Part shown: one piece after another, positions 43,388 to 52,398 of the stretch
Position numbering within the stretch: the stretch's first letter is position 1
Layout: each line of letters begins with the position of its first letter
Assembly (NCBI RefSeq): GCF_028882255.1
Contig: NZ_JARBUY010000001.1
Span: 772,244 to 836,243 of the forward strand
Source of the DNA: Maribacter polysaccharolyticus
Lineage (GTDB): Bacteria; Bacteroidota; Bacteroidia; Flavobacteriales; Flavobacteriaceae
DNA: 64,000 bases
Direction of reading: 5' to 3'
Notes under the pieces: model-generated
What the model was told of the DNA's origin: nothing
What the model saw: the letters and a program-made list of their open reading frames with translations, nothing else
Database searches by the model: none
Made by a program: the position numbers and the translations under genes

Positions 43388-44810
43388 CAAAGTAGTCTAT
43401 AAGTCCATAAACATTAGTGTTCAGGGTCTTCATTTTATCCATCATCGGCGTCCAGACTTCAAACTCATTATTTACAATCCCCTTGTTCGCATCCACATTG
43501 GAAGGATCAACACCTTTTGCCATGGGATCGTTATCCTGATATTTAAAATAGTGCCACCCGACACAATTCTTCGACTCCAATAAGCCTAGGTTATAATTCT
43601 GATAAAAAAGTCCTCTATCCTTTTGGGTTCTCACGATCCACCCTGCTCCACTGGTATTACCCATTCCAGAATCTTCCCCTTTGGTATAATATTCGGTAAC
43701 TATAAATGGCCGTTGTGACCAAGTTGCCCAATTAGCCATATCAGCGGTATCGGGTGTCCAATGATTATAATAATTATTGGAAATGATATCGAGGTATTTC
43801 CCAGCGGCTTTCATAAACGCTCCATGGTTCTTTTCATCAGCATAAAAACGTGCCCCTATATACATGTGATTAGGGTCATATTTCTTAATGGCCTTTGACA
43901 CAATCGAAAAGTATTTATCGGCAACATAGGCCATGAAAGATTCCCTATGTGCATCAGTTATCCCTTCTACACTTATTCCCTGCACTCTTAACCAATTCAT
44001 GGCTGCTTTATAACCATGATCCTCTTTTGGCAGTGCCAAATAGTTATCCAATGCCTTAAATTTGAAGGGCATTTCGTTGTCTGAAAAATGACCGAACAAA
44101 TTAGGGTCGTCTTTATACGCCAACAACTTTTTGGCATGCTCGTCACAAAAGGTCACAAAGTCTGGGTCAAAAACAAAAATGGCATCATTGGGATAGCCTG
44201 TATGCCCTGGTTGTTGAAAAGTACCCCCACGCTTACGTCCATAACTACCCATAAAATTCCAATTTACCGTATAGGCAAAAGGCTTTTCAAGTGTTTTATT
44301 GGCTTCAACGATAGCTTCCACATCCGACCATGAGCCCGCACAATTAAAACCATTATTTTGAAGCATCCGAACGGTTTCTTTTATCCAGTTTTCTTTGGAA
44401 CCGAATTTTTCTTTCCATGCGGCCTTGTTCCTTTCCGATTTACCTATAGTGATGCTGTTCAACGAAATATTAAAATAAGCATAACCTTTAGGATCTACCC
44501 CCCACCAACGGTCACCTATTTTTTTTACGTGAAAAAATCCTGTAGCCCCATCTATTTTACGATCTAACAAACCTCCATAAATGCTTAACTTGGATGGTTC
44601 CGCTTTGATTTTAAAATCTGGAAGCAAATCGACCGTCCTAGTTTTAAATGGTTGATAGTCCTTATAGCTCCTTGTGCCATCTTTATGGTAAACCTTTACT
44701 TTAGCATCTACCATGACGTAATCCTGTTTGTTGGCAGCAGGAATATTTTCCTTAGCATTCTTACATCCGAATAGGACGAATGCAATCGTAAAATAGATTA
44801 TGTTTTTCAT
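43371..44810 (-). CDS. Agarase-like GH-A clan glycoside hydrolase lipoprotein
   Basis: This 479-residue TIM-barrel enzyme resembles the catalytic part of beta-agarase-like proteins. Acid/base E246 is in GHFSDNEMPF (the Asn-Glu pair of clan GH-A) and nucleophile E373 is in FIVTEYYTKGED. The N-terminus carries a lipobox (LFGCKN) and a short beta module before GFFHVKKIGDRWWGVDPKG, a pattern shared with agarases. The neighbours (GH88, lyase, sulfatases) do not look like an agar locus, so a galactose- or uronate-containing glycan is as likely as agar. Confidence 0.8.
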   Translation of the reverse strand: MKNIIYFTIAFVLFGCKNAKENIPAANKQDYVMVDAKVKVYHKDGTRSYKDYQPFKTRTVDLLPDFKIKAEPSKLSIYGGLLDRKIDGATGFFHVKKIGDRWWGVDPKGYAYFNISLNSITIGKSERNKAAWKEKFGSKENWIKETVRMLQNNGFNCAGSWSDVEAIVEANKTLEKPFAYTVNWNFMGSYGRKRGGTFQQPGHTGYPNDAIFVFDPDFVTFCDEHAKKLLAYKDDPNLFGHFSDNEMPFKFKALDNYLALPKEDHGYKAAMNWLRVQGISVEGITDAHRESFMAYVADKYFSIVSKAIKKYDPNHMYIGARFYADEKNHGAFMKAAGKYLDIISNNYYNHWTPDTADMANWATWSQRPFIVTEYYTKGEDSGMGNTSGAGWIVRTQKDRGLFYQNYNLGLLESKNCVGWHYFKYQDNDPMAKGVDPSNVDANKGIVNNEFEVWTPMMDKMKTLNTNVYGLIDYFDANDN

Positions 44811-44835
44811 GTATGTTTTTTTGATGAAACCGATA

Positions 44836-46257
44836 TTACCACTGATAATCCTTGCCTTCCCTACTTAACCTCCATGAAGCTTTGATTTTTTCAAGTTCTT
44901 CGGTCATTTTTTTCAACAATTCAGGCTTTTCTGCCGCTAAATCACGGGTCTCATAAGGATCTTTAGATAAATTGAAAAGCATCATCCCATCCCCTTTCTC
45001 CGGGATACATATTTTATAATCCCCTTTTATAAGGGCATATAACCCAATATCTTTGTATAACCGTTGAAAACCTGTAGCAATGGGCACACTTCTTTTATCT
45101 GTAGCCCCATTTAACAATACCGGTTTTAAGCTCACACCATCCAAAGGTATTTTCTTGCTGGTAGGTATGTCGAGAATGTCCAGGATTGTCGGCAAATAAT
45201 CCACTGTTGAGGATTGAAAATCCGCAACCATGGGTTTAATATGGTTTGGCCAAAAAATCAGGGATGGTACTCGAAGACCTCCCTCCCACATTTCGTGTTT
45301 ATGACCCCGGTAAGGACCTGCGGAAGCAATTCCTTTTTTTGCCAGACCATCTGACGGACCGTTATCGCTACAAAAGAAAATAATGGTATTATCATCTACA
45401 TTCTTTTCTTTTAAGAAAGCGTGCAATCTACCGATTTGGTCATCCATGGCCGTAATCGCTCCGTACAAATGTTTCTGGGCATCGGGAAGATCAGGATATT
45501 TGGCCAAATACTCTGGCCCGGCAACCACGGGTTCATGTGGTGTATGAAACCATATAGTCGCAAAAAAAGGTTCATCGTTTGAAATTGACTCCTCCATAAA
45601 AGGTATCGCCCTATCCATAATGATACGGCTATCGTCCCCTTCCAAGTTTTCGGTTACCGGTGTTCCGTTATGAACATAAATGGAACCACCCCAAGAACCG
45701 TCTTCCTGTGCGCCCCAACTCGTCCAACCTTCAGGTGTTTTCGTCGGATTCCATGTAGGCACTGCACTTTTTGTTGCAAAGGTTTCTTCATAACCATGAT
45801 GCCAAGGGGGAGAATAAATACCTCTTGATTCAACCTTATCGGGTTCGACCCAACCTAAATGCCACTTTCCAAAAAATCCGGTTTTATATCCTTCTTTTTG
45901 TAGAAATTCGGGTATTGTTTTTTCGGCAGGTCGCATCCCTTGGGTATGAGCCGCAAAGATTCCTTGTCTAAACGGACTCCTACCGGTTAACACACTTGCG
46001 CGTGTAGGAGAACACAATGGTGCAGCAGCATAGAAATTAGTTAGTGTAGCCCCTTCTTTGGACAAATTGTCCAGATTGGGTGTAATAACCTTTTCATTGC
46101 CTGTAAACCCCACATCGCCATAGCCTAAATCATCGGCCATTATAAGTATAACGTTGGGTCTACTCCCTTTTATCTTTTTGCTCTGCGCAAAACCCTGAAG
46201 CACAATTAAATGTACCCCTAAGATTACACTTATCCTTAAATAAAAATGTTTACTCAT
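44836..46257 (-). CDS. Type I sulfatase, arylsulfatase A-like
   Basis: This 473-residue secreted enzyme has a signal peptide (about 1-25, GFAQ). The signature PLCSPTRASVLTG has C82 as formylglycine precursor. Metal site residues lie in ILIMADDLGYGDVG and IIFFCSDNGPSDG. The long arylsulfatase A-like architecture suits exo- or endo-sulfatases acting on glycan ends. It follows susD after a hairpin and precedes the agarase-like gene by 25 bp. Confidence 0.94.
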   Translation of the reverse strand: MSKHFYLRISVILGVHLIVLQGFAQSKKIKGSRPNVILIMADDLGYGDVGFTGNEKVITPNLDNLSKEGATLTNFYAAAPLCSPTRASVLTGRSPFRQGIFAAHTQGMRPAEKTIPEFLQKEGYKTGFFGKWHLGWVEPDKVESRGIYSPPWHHGYEETFATKSAVPTWNPTKTPEGWTSWGAQEDGSWGGSIYVHNGTPVTENLEGDDSRIIMDRAIPFMEESISNDEPFFATIWFHTPHEPVVAGPEYLAKYPDLPDAQKHLYGAITAMDDQIGRLHAFLKEKNVDDNTIIFFCSDNGPSDGLAKKGIASAGPYRGHKHEMWEGGLRVPSLIFWPNHIKPMVADFQSSTVDYLPTILDILDIPTSKKIPLDGVSLKPVLLNGATDKRSVPIATGFQRLYKDIGLYALIKGDYKICIPEKGDGMMLFNLSKDPYETRDLAAEKPELLKKMTEELEKIKASWRLSREGKDYQW

Positions 46258-46292
46258 AAGATTATTTTAAAAGGTGATCAAAACTAGTATGG

Positions 46293-46331
46293 GATGCCGC
46301 TTAAATTAATTTTCATAAATAAAGCGGCATC
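46293..46331 (-). repeat. Intercistronic hairpin between susD and the first sulfatase
   Basis: GATGCCGCTT (46293-46302) and AAGCGGCATC (46322-46331) form a perfect 10-bp stem with a 19-nt loop and no T-tract. It lies in the only gap of about 100 bp behind susD. It may attenuate or stabilise the mRNA so that SusC/SusD is made in excess of the enzymes. Confidence 0.5.
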
Positions 46332-46358
46332 TGGATACTAAATCAACAACTCAAATTA

Positions 46359-48002
46359 CTATTTACTATATCCTGGGTTTTGCTCCATTACCGCTCCCGT
46401 ATTGGAATCAATGATTCCCTGAGGTATAGGAAACAATTCGTTATATTCAAATACTTTGGTGGCATCCAACCTAGGGTTATATTTTATGGCCCATTCGTAG
46501 AATTTCCCAGTTCGCACCAGGGTATGCTTTCTATACTCTTCGGTAACCAATTCCCTTGAACGTTCTTGCAGAATAAATTCCAAGGTTACATCCGTAGCTT
46601 CAATTTCCGATGCGTTGGACCTTCTTCTTAGAGCATTCAAGTAATCGGCCGCTAAAGCATTGTTGCCTTGGTTCATTAAGGCTTCGGCTGCGATTAAATA
46701 GGTCTCAGCCAATCTCATGAAAATTTGGTCATCGTATTGACCAGCCCTAGATGCATTCTCAAAAACATAAGGATCGTTATATTCCCATTTCCTTACCCAT
46801 GGCCAAAGAAAATGATCTTCCAGGTCACTCTCGTCAGAATAATCCATATTGGTGGTTCCGACCACTTCGAATTCAGTTGCAGTCCCATCGGTAGGATATA
46901 TATAATATTTTTTTACGTTATATTCAGAATAACGATCATCTTCTTCCTCATACCAATTGAATGCTGCATCGGACACAGATATTCGGCCAGCTCCTTTACC
47001 ACCGTTATAGGTGTAAAGCGTATCCAATTCCAGTTTTTTCAACACCTTATCTTTAGCATAATAGGTTATCCATGTATTCTTCATGTATATATAAGAACTT
47101 CCCACTACATCTTGATAGGCATTGTTCAACACCCATAGTACTTCTTTATTGCCATCTCCCGGGTTTGGATTATCGAATACATCTGAATAAGCATTTCCAT
47201 CCTCGGCGGCATTTACCCCAAATCTTTCGGTCATCAACTCATAAGTACCATCATTGATTACTTTCAACGCTTCTGTTGCAGCTTTTTCATCTTCACCCAT
47301 ATCCAAATATAATTCGGCCAACATAGTGCCGGCTACAGCGCCGTTACCAAAACCGGTTTCCTCTTTCATATCCAAATAATCCCGTGCGAATGTTAAATCA
47401 AGTTCCATTTGGGCATTGATTTCTTCTACAGAATTACGTTCCCAATCATTTCGATATGTAGTACCGTCGATTTCCTCTAGACTTAAAGGTACTGCACCCC
47501 AGCCATATCGCAAATGCCTATAGGCCCAAGCACGTAATAATTTAGCATGTGCAATGATCTCGTTTTGGTTTTCAACATTGGCATCATCATTGCCGCCCAT
47601 CCAATCCACGCTGGAATTTTCTGCTCGATTTATAATTAAATTGGAGGCATTTATTATTCTATATAGCCAATTAAAATTCGATGAAACCAAACTGTTTTCC
47701 GAGTTAAGGTCTGTATAATCATTGAAAGGATCGGTGGCCCCCGCTCCATTATTTACAAAGGCATTATCCGTACCCATTTGCCATAAGGCTGCCCTTGTGA
47801 CGTTATTCGAAGACTCCCTCTCATCGCGCACCAAACTGTAAATAGCATTGAGTCCGTTTACAAATCCATCATAGTCCACAAATAAATTATCGGCAAAAAT
47901 ATCATCTTTTGGATCTTCCTCTAAAAAAGTATCTTCATTACAGGAAACAGTAAGAAAGAGCCCTATAGTCAGTAATATCAGTATTTTTTTCATGTCTTTC
48001 AT
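46359..48002 (-). CDS. SusD-family nutrient-binding outer membrane lipoprotein
   Basis: This 547-residue surface lipoprotein caps the SusC channel and binds glycan. A lipoprotein signal ends LFLTVSCNED. The TPR-like helical body carries AKLLRAWAYRHLRYGWGAVPL at about 152-172, and the C-terminal RagB/SusD domain has RLAETYLIAAEALMNQG and ADYLNALRRRSNAS. The ATG at 48002 has a second Met four codons in. It follows susC by 11 bp. Confidence 0.95.
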   Translation of the reverse strand: MKDMKKILILLTIGLFLTVSCNEDTFLEEDPKDDIFADNLFVDYDGFVNGLNAIYSLVRDERESSNNVTRAALWQMGTDNAFVNNGAGATDPFNDYTDLNSENSLVSSNFNWLYRIINASNLIINRAENSSVDWMGGNDDANVENQNEIIAHAKLLRAWAYRHLRYGWGAVPLSLEEIDGTTYRNDWERNSVEEINAQMELDLTFARDYLDMKEETGFGNGAVAGTMLAELYLDMGEDEKAATEALKVINDGTYELMTERFGVNAAEDGNAYSDVFDNPNPGDGNKEVLWVLNNAYQDVVGSSYIYMKNTWITYYAKDKVLKKLELDTLYTYNGGKGAGRISVSDAAFNWYEEEDDRYSEYNVKKYYIYPTDGTATEFEVVGTTNMDYSDESDLEDHFLWPWVRKWEYNDPYVFENASRAGQYDDQIFMRLAETYLIAAEALMNQGNNALAADYLNALRRRSNASEIEATDVTLEFILQERSRELVTEEYRKHTLVRTGKFYEWAIKYNPRLDATKVFEYNELFPIPQGIIDSNTGAVMEQNPGYSK

Positions 48003-48013
48003 TTATATATTTG

Positions 48014-50953
48014 TTAGAGACCAATTTTTAATCCCAATAAAAACGTAGTCGTTTGGGGTACCGCTGTTTGTCGCGAAGATGAAGTGGAAAATTCAGGATC
48101 TAACCCTATCCAATCTGTATGGGTATAAAGGTTTTTGATATTTGCGAATATTTCCAGGTTTGTTACGTTCATCTTTTCCAAGAGTTGTGAAGGCAACCTA
48201 TAATTGAGAGTAATATCCTGTAGTCTTATATAGTCCGTACTACGATAAAAACTTGCTGAAAGTGGATTAACATTCGCACTTTTATCATTTCGTGGATAGG
48301 AATTACTTTGGTTTTCCGCGGTCCAGAAATCCACGTTATATCTGTTTTGTCTTAAATCTATATCGTTTGTCGATAACAATGTGTTGGATTGGGTGATGCC
48401 CGAAACCATGTTCAAAAAGAAACTCAATGTCCAATTCTTATACTGGAACGTATTGGTTAAACCGGCAACAAAATCGGGAATTTGTCTTCCAATTATTTCT
48501 TTATCCGCCGTGGTTATCTCTCCGTCGCCATCAGCATCCAAATACTTAATGTCCCCAGCCTCTACGTCTCCCTGGGGAGTATCATCCATATCTTCCTGGT
48601 AAATACCATCAACAACATAATCATAATTCACACCAATTGGCTCCCCTATAAACCATTCACTATCAATATCATCTATATAATTACCATCCCCATCCGTAAG
48701 TCCAACATGAACAATCTCGGTATCATAATGTGCAATATTAAAGTCTGTCGTCCATTTGAAGTCATCTTTTCTAATATTGACGGTGGAGATTTGAAATTCA
48801 ATACCCTTGCTGGATGTTTCACCAATGTTCTGGGTTATGGATCCGGTACCATTTACGTTTGATATTGACTTACTAAGCAATAAATCCGTGGTTTTAGACG
48901 TATACACATCCACTATACCTTTAATCCTATTTCTAAATAAGCCAAAATCAAGACCTGCGTTAAATGAAACTGTCGTTTCCCATCCTAAAGACGGATCACC
49001 TAATCTACTAGGATAAAAACCGAATAAGGTGGCATCATCCGAATCAACATAATTCGTCGAGGACAATGTGGGTAAAGTGGAATATGCAGAAACCGCCTCG
49101 TTACCGCTTTCACCGTATGATAATCTTAATTTTAGATTATTTATGTTTTTTGAATTCTCAAGGAACTTCTCGTTTGAAATATTCCATCCCAATGCCGCCG
49201 ACGGAAAGATACCGAATTTACTATCTTCCCCAAATGCAGAGTAACCATCTCGACGTGCTGTCAAAGTGAATAAATATCGGGAATCAAAAACATAATTAGC
49301 CCTCAACATTTGTGAAAGGTGCGTGCTTTTGGTATAAGAAGAACTAGGTTCCACAAGACTGGCCTTACTTGCTTGGTAGTATGTCATAACATCATTGGGA
49401 AAGCCCTCTGCACTAATGTCGTGATTTTCTGACCATTCGCTCTGGGCACTGTACAAACCGGTAAGAAAAAGGGAGTGTTTCCCAAATGTATTTTTATAAC
49501 TTATAATATTTTCAACAATCCAATCTTCATCATATTCATTTGCGATATCCAACGAACCACCGACACTTGAACCAGTTCGTGTATTACTGCCCCTATAGGT
49601 CTGTGCCAATCTGGAACGGTAATCGTAACCTGTATTCAACTTGTAGCTCAACCCTTCGATAAAGGGTACATCTACCACTATATTGTTGTTTGAAGTAAAA
49701 CGTCTTGTTTTATCACTATTATCATACAACAAAGGTTCAAGCGGATTTGTTACATAGACCCCATCATCCCATGTTTCCATAGTAAGCGATCCGTCTTCAT
49801 TATACGGTATACCCAGTGGATTCATGGTAAATGCATTGGAAAAATTGGCATCGGAACCACTTCTATCATAATACCCATATTGTGTACTGGTATTAAAAGT
49901 CAACCATGGCAATAACTTATGCCCTAGATTAACCCTTAATGTATAACGCTTAAAATCATCACCGATAGAAACACCTTCGGCATCCAAGTAAGACATGGAT
50001 ACATAATAATTTGTTTTTTCAGTGCCCCCTAGGAAAGAAAGATCATGCTGATAGGTTACGCCCGTTCTGGTCGCAAGATCTACCCAATCGGTATTTCTCC
50101 CTGATTCATAACCTTCATCCTCAACAGCGGAGGTTGATAATCCGCGTTCAACCTTTGTTTCGTAAAAGGTTTTACCATCCATAAGATCAGGAATGTTAAT
50201 GGGTTTACTGAATGCTGTGGAAATTGAATAATTTACACTCATAGTACCTTCCTTACCTTTTTTGGAGGTGATCAAAATAACACCATTCGCCCCTCTTGCA
50301 CCGTAAATGGCTGAAGCTGATGCGTCTTTCAAAACCTCGATCGATCCAATATCCTTAGGATTTATTTCAGATAAATTTCCTGCATAAGGAATACCATCGA
50401 AAATAATCAACGGGCTGTTCGAGGCCGAAATGGAATTTTGACCACGAATCAGTAATGTATTGGAAGATCCTTCTGCATTTGATGCATCTACACTAATGTT
50501 TATACCCGCCATGGTACCTTGTAACATTTGTTCCACACTCGTCCTTGGTCTTGATTCCAATACTTCTTTTCCCACCGAAACCACAGATCCGGTCACATCA
50601 CTCTTCTTTTGAACACCATAACCCACTACAATCACTTCTTCCAAACCTATTTGGGATGATTGCAATGAAACATTGATTTTCGTGTTCGACCCTACTTTAA
50701 CTTCTTTTGTTTCCATTCCCAGGTAACCAAATTCCAATACGGAACCCGAACTAGCCTGAATTGCATAGTTACCGTCGAAATCGGTCATTGTCCCAGTTGT
50801 AGTTCCTTTTACCAATACCGATGCCCCTGGAAGCGGAACTCCGTCTTCAGCCGTAACAACCCCCGTTATACTTTTCTCTTGGGAATACCCATTCAGGGAA
50901 ACCAAAATAAAAAGCAAGCCTAGTAGCTTAAAAAATAATTGCCTTTTTTTCAT
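48014..50953 (-). CDS. SusC/RagA-family TonB-dependent transporter
   Basis: This 979-residue outer-membrane transporter has a signal peptide (about 1-24, NGYSQ). A carboxypeptidase-like domain (about 27-110) contains GVVTAEDGVPLPGASVLVKG. A TonB box-like LEEVIVVGYGVQKKSDVTGSV follows, then the plug (about 115-245) with the SusC hallmark GANGVILITSKKGKEG, and the barrel. It pairs with SusD to import oligosaccharides. It is the second gene of the operon, after GH88. Confidence 0.96.
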   Translation of the reverse strand: MKKRQLFFKLLGLLFILVSLNGYSQEKSITGVVTAEDGVPLPGASVLVKGTTTGTMTDFDGNYAIQASSGSVLEFGYLGMETKEVKVGSNTKINVSLQSSQIGLEEVIVVGYGVQKKSDVTGSVVSVGKEVLESRPRTSVEQMLQGTMAGINISVDASNAEGSSNTLLIRGQNSISASNSPLIIFDGIPYAGNLSEINPKDIGSIEVLKDASASAIYGARGANGVILITSKKGKEGTMSVNYSISTAFSKPINIPDLMDGKTFYETKVERGLSTSAVEDEGYESGRNTDWVDLATRTGVTYQHDLSFLGGTEKTNYYVSMSYLDAEGVSIGDDFKRYTLRVNLGHKLLPWLTFNTSTQYGYYDRSGSDANFSNAFTMNPLGIPYNEDGSLTMETWDDGVYVTNPLEPLLYDNSDKTRRFTSNNNIVVDVPFIEGLSYKLNTGYDYRSRLAQTYRGSNTRTGSSVGGSLDIANEYDEDWIVENIISYKNTFGKHSLFLTGLYSAQSEWSENHDISAEGFPNDVMTYYQASKASLVEPSSSYTKSTHLSQMLRANYVFDSRYLFTLTARRDGYSAFGEDSKFGIFPSAALGWNISNEKFLENSKNINNLKLRLSYGESGNEAVSAYSTLPTLSSTNYVDSDDATLFGFYPSRLGDPSLGWETTVSFNAGLDFGLFRNRIKGIVDVYTSKTTDLLLSKSISNVNGTGSITQNIGETSSKGIEFQISTVNIRKDDFKWTTDFNIAHYDTEIVHVGLTDGDGNYIDDIDSEWFIGEPIGVNYDYVVDGIYQEDMDDTPQGDVEAGDIKYLDADGDGEITTADKEIIGRQIPDFVAGLTNTFQYKNWTLSFFLNMVSGITQSNTLLSTNDIDLRQNRYNVDFWTAENQSNSYPRNDKSANVNPLSASFYRSTDYIRLQDITLNYRLPSQLLEKMNVTNLEIFANIKNLYTHTDWIGLDPEFSTSSSRQTAVPQTTTFLLGLKIGL

Positions 50954-50964
50954 GAATTTAATAT

Positions 50965-52191
50965 TTAGTTAAGTTGATTTTTTATTCTAATTCTTCTTTC
51001 CAGTGCTTCCAAATAATAATAATCGGCATACACAAGTGGTACATCGACTTCAGAGTTCGAAGGTTTTGATCCCGTTGAATGTTTCAATAAAAACCCTTTA
51101 TTTTCTCCCTCCTTATTGAAATAATCCCCAGATGACAATGATGACATCATGTCATTTGCAACTTTAATATATGTTTTACCGTTTTCGGGGTTTCCTGTCA
51201 GAGTGCTTAACTCATAGAATGCAGAAGCCATAATGGCCGCAGCCGAAGCGTCTTTTGACTCATTGGTTTTATCCTTTAAACTAAAATCCCAAGTTGGCAC
51301 TGAATCCGAAGGAAGCTTGGCTATGTTGATGATGTAGTTTGCAACTTTTTCGGCTTGCCTTAAAAATTCAGCATCCTTGCTCTCACGATAAGCCATGGTA
51401 TACCCGTATAAAGCCCAAGCTTCTCCCCTGGCCCAACATGAATCATCGGCATATCCTTGATGTGTTCCCTGAAACTTGACCCCTCCGGTAATAGTATCGT
51501 AGTCAACCACATGATACGTGCTGTAATCACTTCTAAAGTGGTTCTTCATGGTGGTTTTGGCGTGCGTTGTGGCTATGTTATAATAAACCCTATCCCCAGT
51601 TTCTTTCCAAGCCCAAAACAACAATTCAAGATTCATTAAGTTATCTATGATAACCGGATACCCCCATTTATCTTTATGATGGTCCCAAGATCGGATACAT
51701 CCGACCTTATCATCAAATCGGGTTATTAAGGTTTGTGCGGATTGAACCAACACCTGCTTATAATCCTCATTCTTTGTATACTTATACCCCAACCCAAAAC
51801 TGGACATCATTTTAAACCCGATATCATGGTCTGCGTCATTAAACTGTTCGCTCCTTAATAATTCGGTGAATTTGGAAGCATTATCTTTCCAGTACGTATC
51901 TTCTGTAAGATCATAGGTTAACCAAAGAACCCCTGGATAGAAACCACTGGTCCAATCCCGTTTGGTCACCAATTTTAGTTTCCCTGATTTACCAACAGTC
52001 CTGGGAAAGGTCTTATTACCCGAAATTGGATAGGTACCATCAAGTAAAGGCGAGGATTTCAATTGCGTAGCAATGGTATTTATCATCCCATTTATATCGG
52101 TGCTACCTTTTTCTTGTATGACTTTTGTCCTACAGGAGTATACCAAAACCAATGCTATAATAAAAACAGAAAGAAACCTCATTGATTTCAT
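50965..52191 (-). CDS. GH88 unsaturated glucuronyl hydrolase lipoprotein
   Basis: This 408-residue (alpha/alpha)6-barrel enzyme hydrates the double bond of unsaturated uronic acids left by polysaccharide lyases, releasing the sugar. The lipoprotein Cys is in LVYSCRT. Motifs include RDWTSGFYPGVLW, HDIGF with D123 and VIIDNLMNLELLFWA with D183, which correspond by motif to D88 and D149 of Bacillus UGL. HQGYADDSCWARGEAWALYG is also typical of GH88. It is the first gene of the operon, immediately behind the divergent regulatory region. Confidence 0.94.
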   Translation of the reverse strand: MKSMRFLSVFIIALVLVYSCRTKVIQEKGSTDINGMINTIATQLKSSPLLDGTYPISGNKTFPRTVGKSGKLKLVTKRDWTSGFYPGVLWLTYDLTEDTYWKDNASKFTELLRSEQFNDADHDIGFKMMSSFGLGYKYTKNEDYKQVLVQSAQTLITRFDDKVGCIRSWDHHKDKWGYPVIIDNLMNLELLFWAWKETGDRVYYNIATTHAKTTMKNHFRSDYSTYHVVDYDTITGGVKFQGTHQGYADDSCWARGEAWALYGYTMAYRESKDAEFLRQAEKVANYIINIAKLPSDSVPTWDFSLKDKTNESKDASAAAIMASAFYELSTLTGNPENGKTYIKVANDMMSSLSSGDYFNKEGENKGFLLKHSTGSKPSNSEVDVPLVYADYYYLEALERRIRIKNQLN

Positions 52192-52262
52192 GTTAATTTA
52201 TTCTTATATTTTTTCCACTAAAGACAAAACTACCTCATAAAACCATAAAGTATTTGCACCAT

Positions 52263-52291
52263 TGTTCCCAATCACCCCTACAAATGTTCCC
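52263..52291. promoter_or_regulatory. Direct repeat TGTTCCC spaced two helical turns
   Basis: TGTTCCC occurs at 52263-52269 and again at 52285-52291, exactly 22 bp apart on the same face of the helix. AraC-type output domains usually bind paired direct repeats at this spacing, so it is a candidate site for the divergent hybrid regulator. Confidence 0.4.
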
Positions 52292-52298
52292 TAATGGG

Positions 52299-52326
52299 AC
52301 ATATGTTACACACATGCAACATATGT
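52299..52326. promoter_or_regulatory. Inverted repeat ACATATGTT-N10-AACATATGT in the PUL control region
   Basis: Perfect 9-bp arms at 52299-52307 and 52318-52326 are separated by ACACACATGC. Each arm contains the self-palindromic ACATATGT, so it can also read as two direct sites 19 bp apart. It lies midway between the GH88 and hybrid regulator starts, which suggests a shared operator. Confidence 0.5.
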
Positions 52327-52398
52327 GCTAGAATTTGTACTGTTAGGGGGGTTACCCACAACTCAATATTTAGTACATTGGATTAAAATAATTATGAT

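Noticed and set aside
36130..46257. Interpretation of the locus as an agar or carrageenan PUL because of the agarase-like gene and sulfatases
   Set aside because: No GH16, GH117 or GH127/129-type enzymes are present, while GH88, UxuA and the lyase candidate point to uronates.
52299..52326. Reading ATGTTACACACATGCAACAT as a Crp/Fnr-type TGTAAC-N4-GTTACA site
   Set aside because: The halves and spacing do not match; the clear structure is the ACATATGTT inverted repeat.
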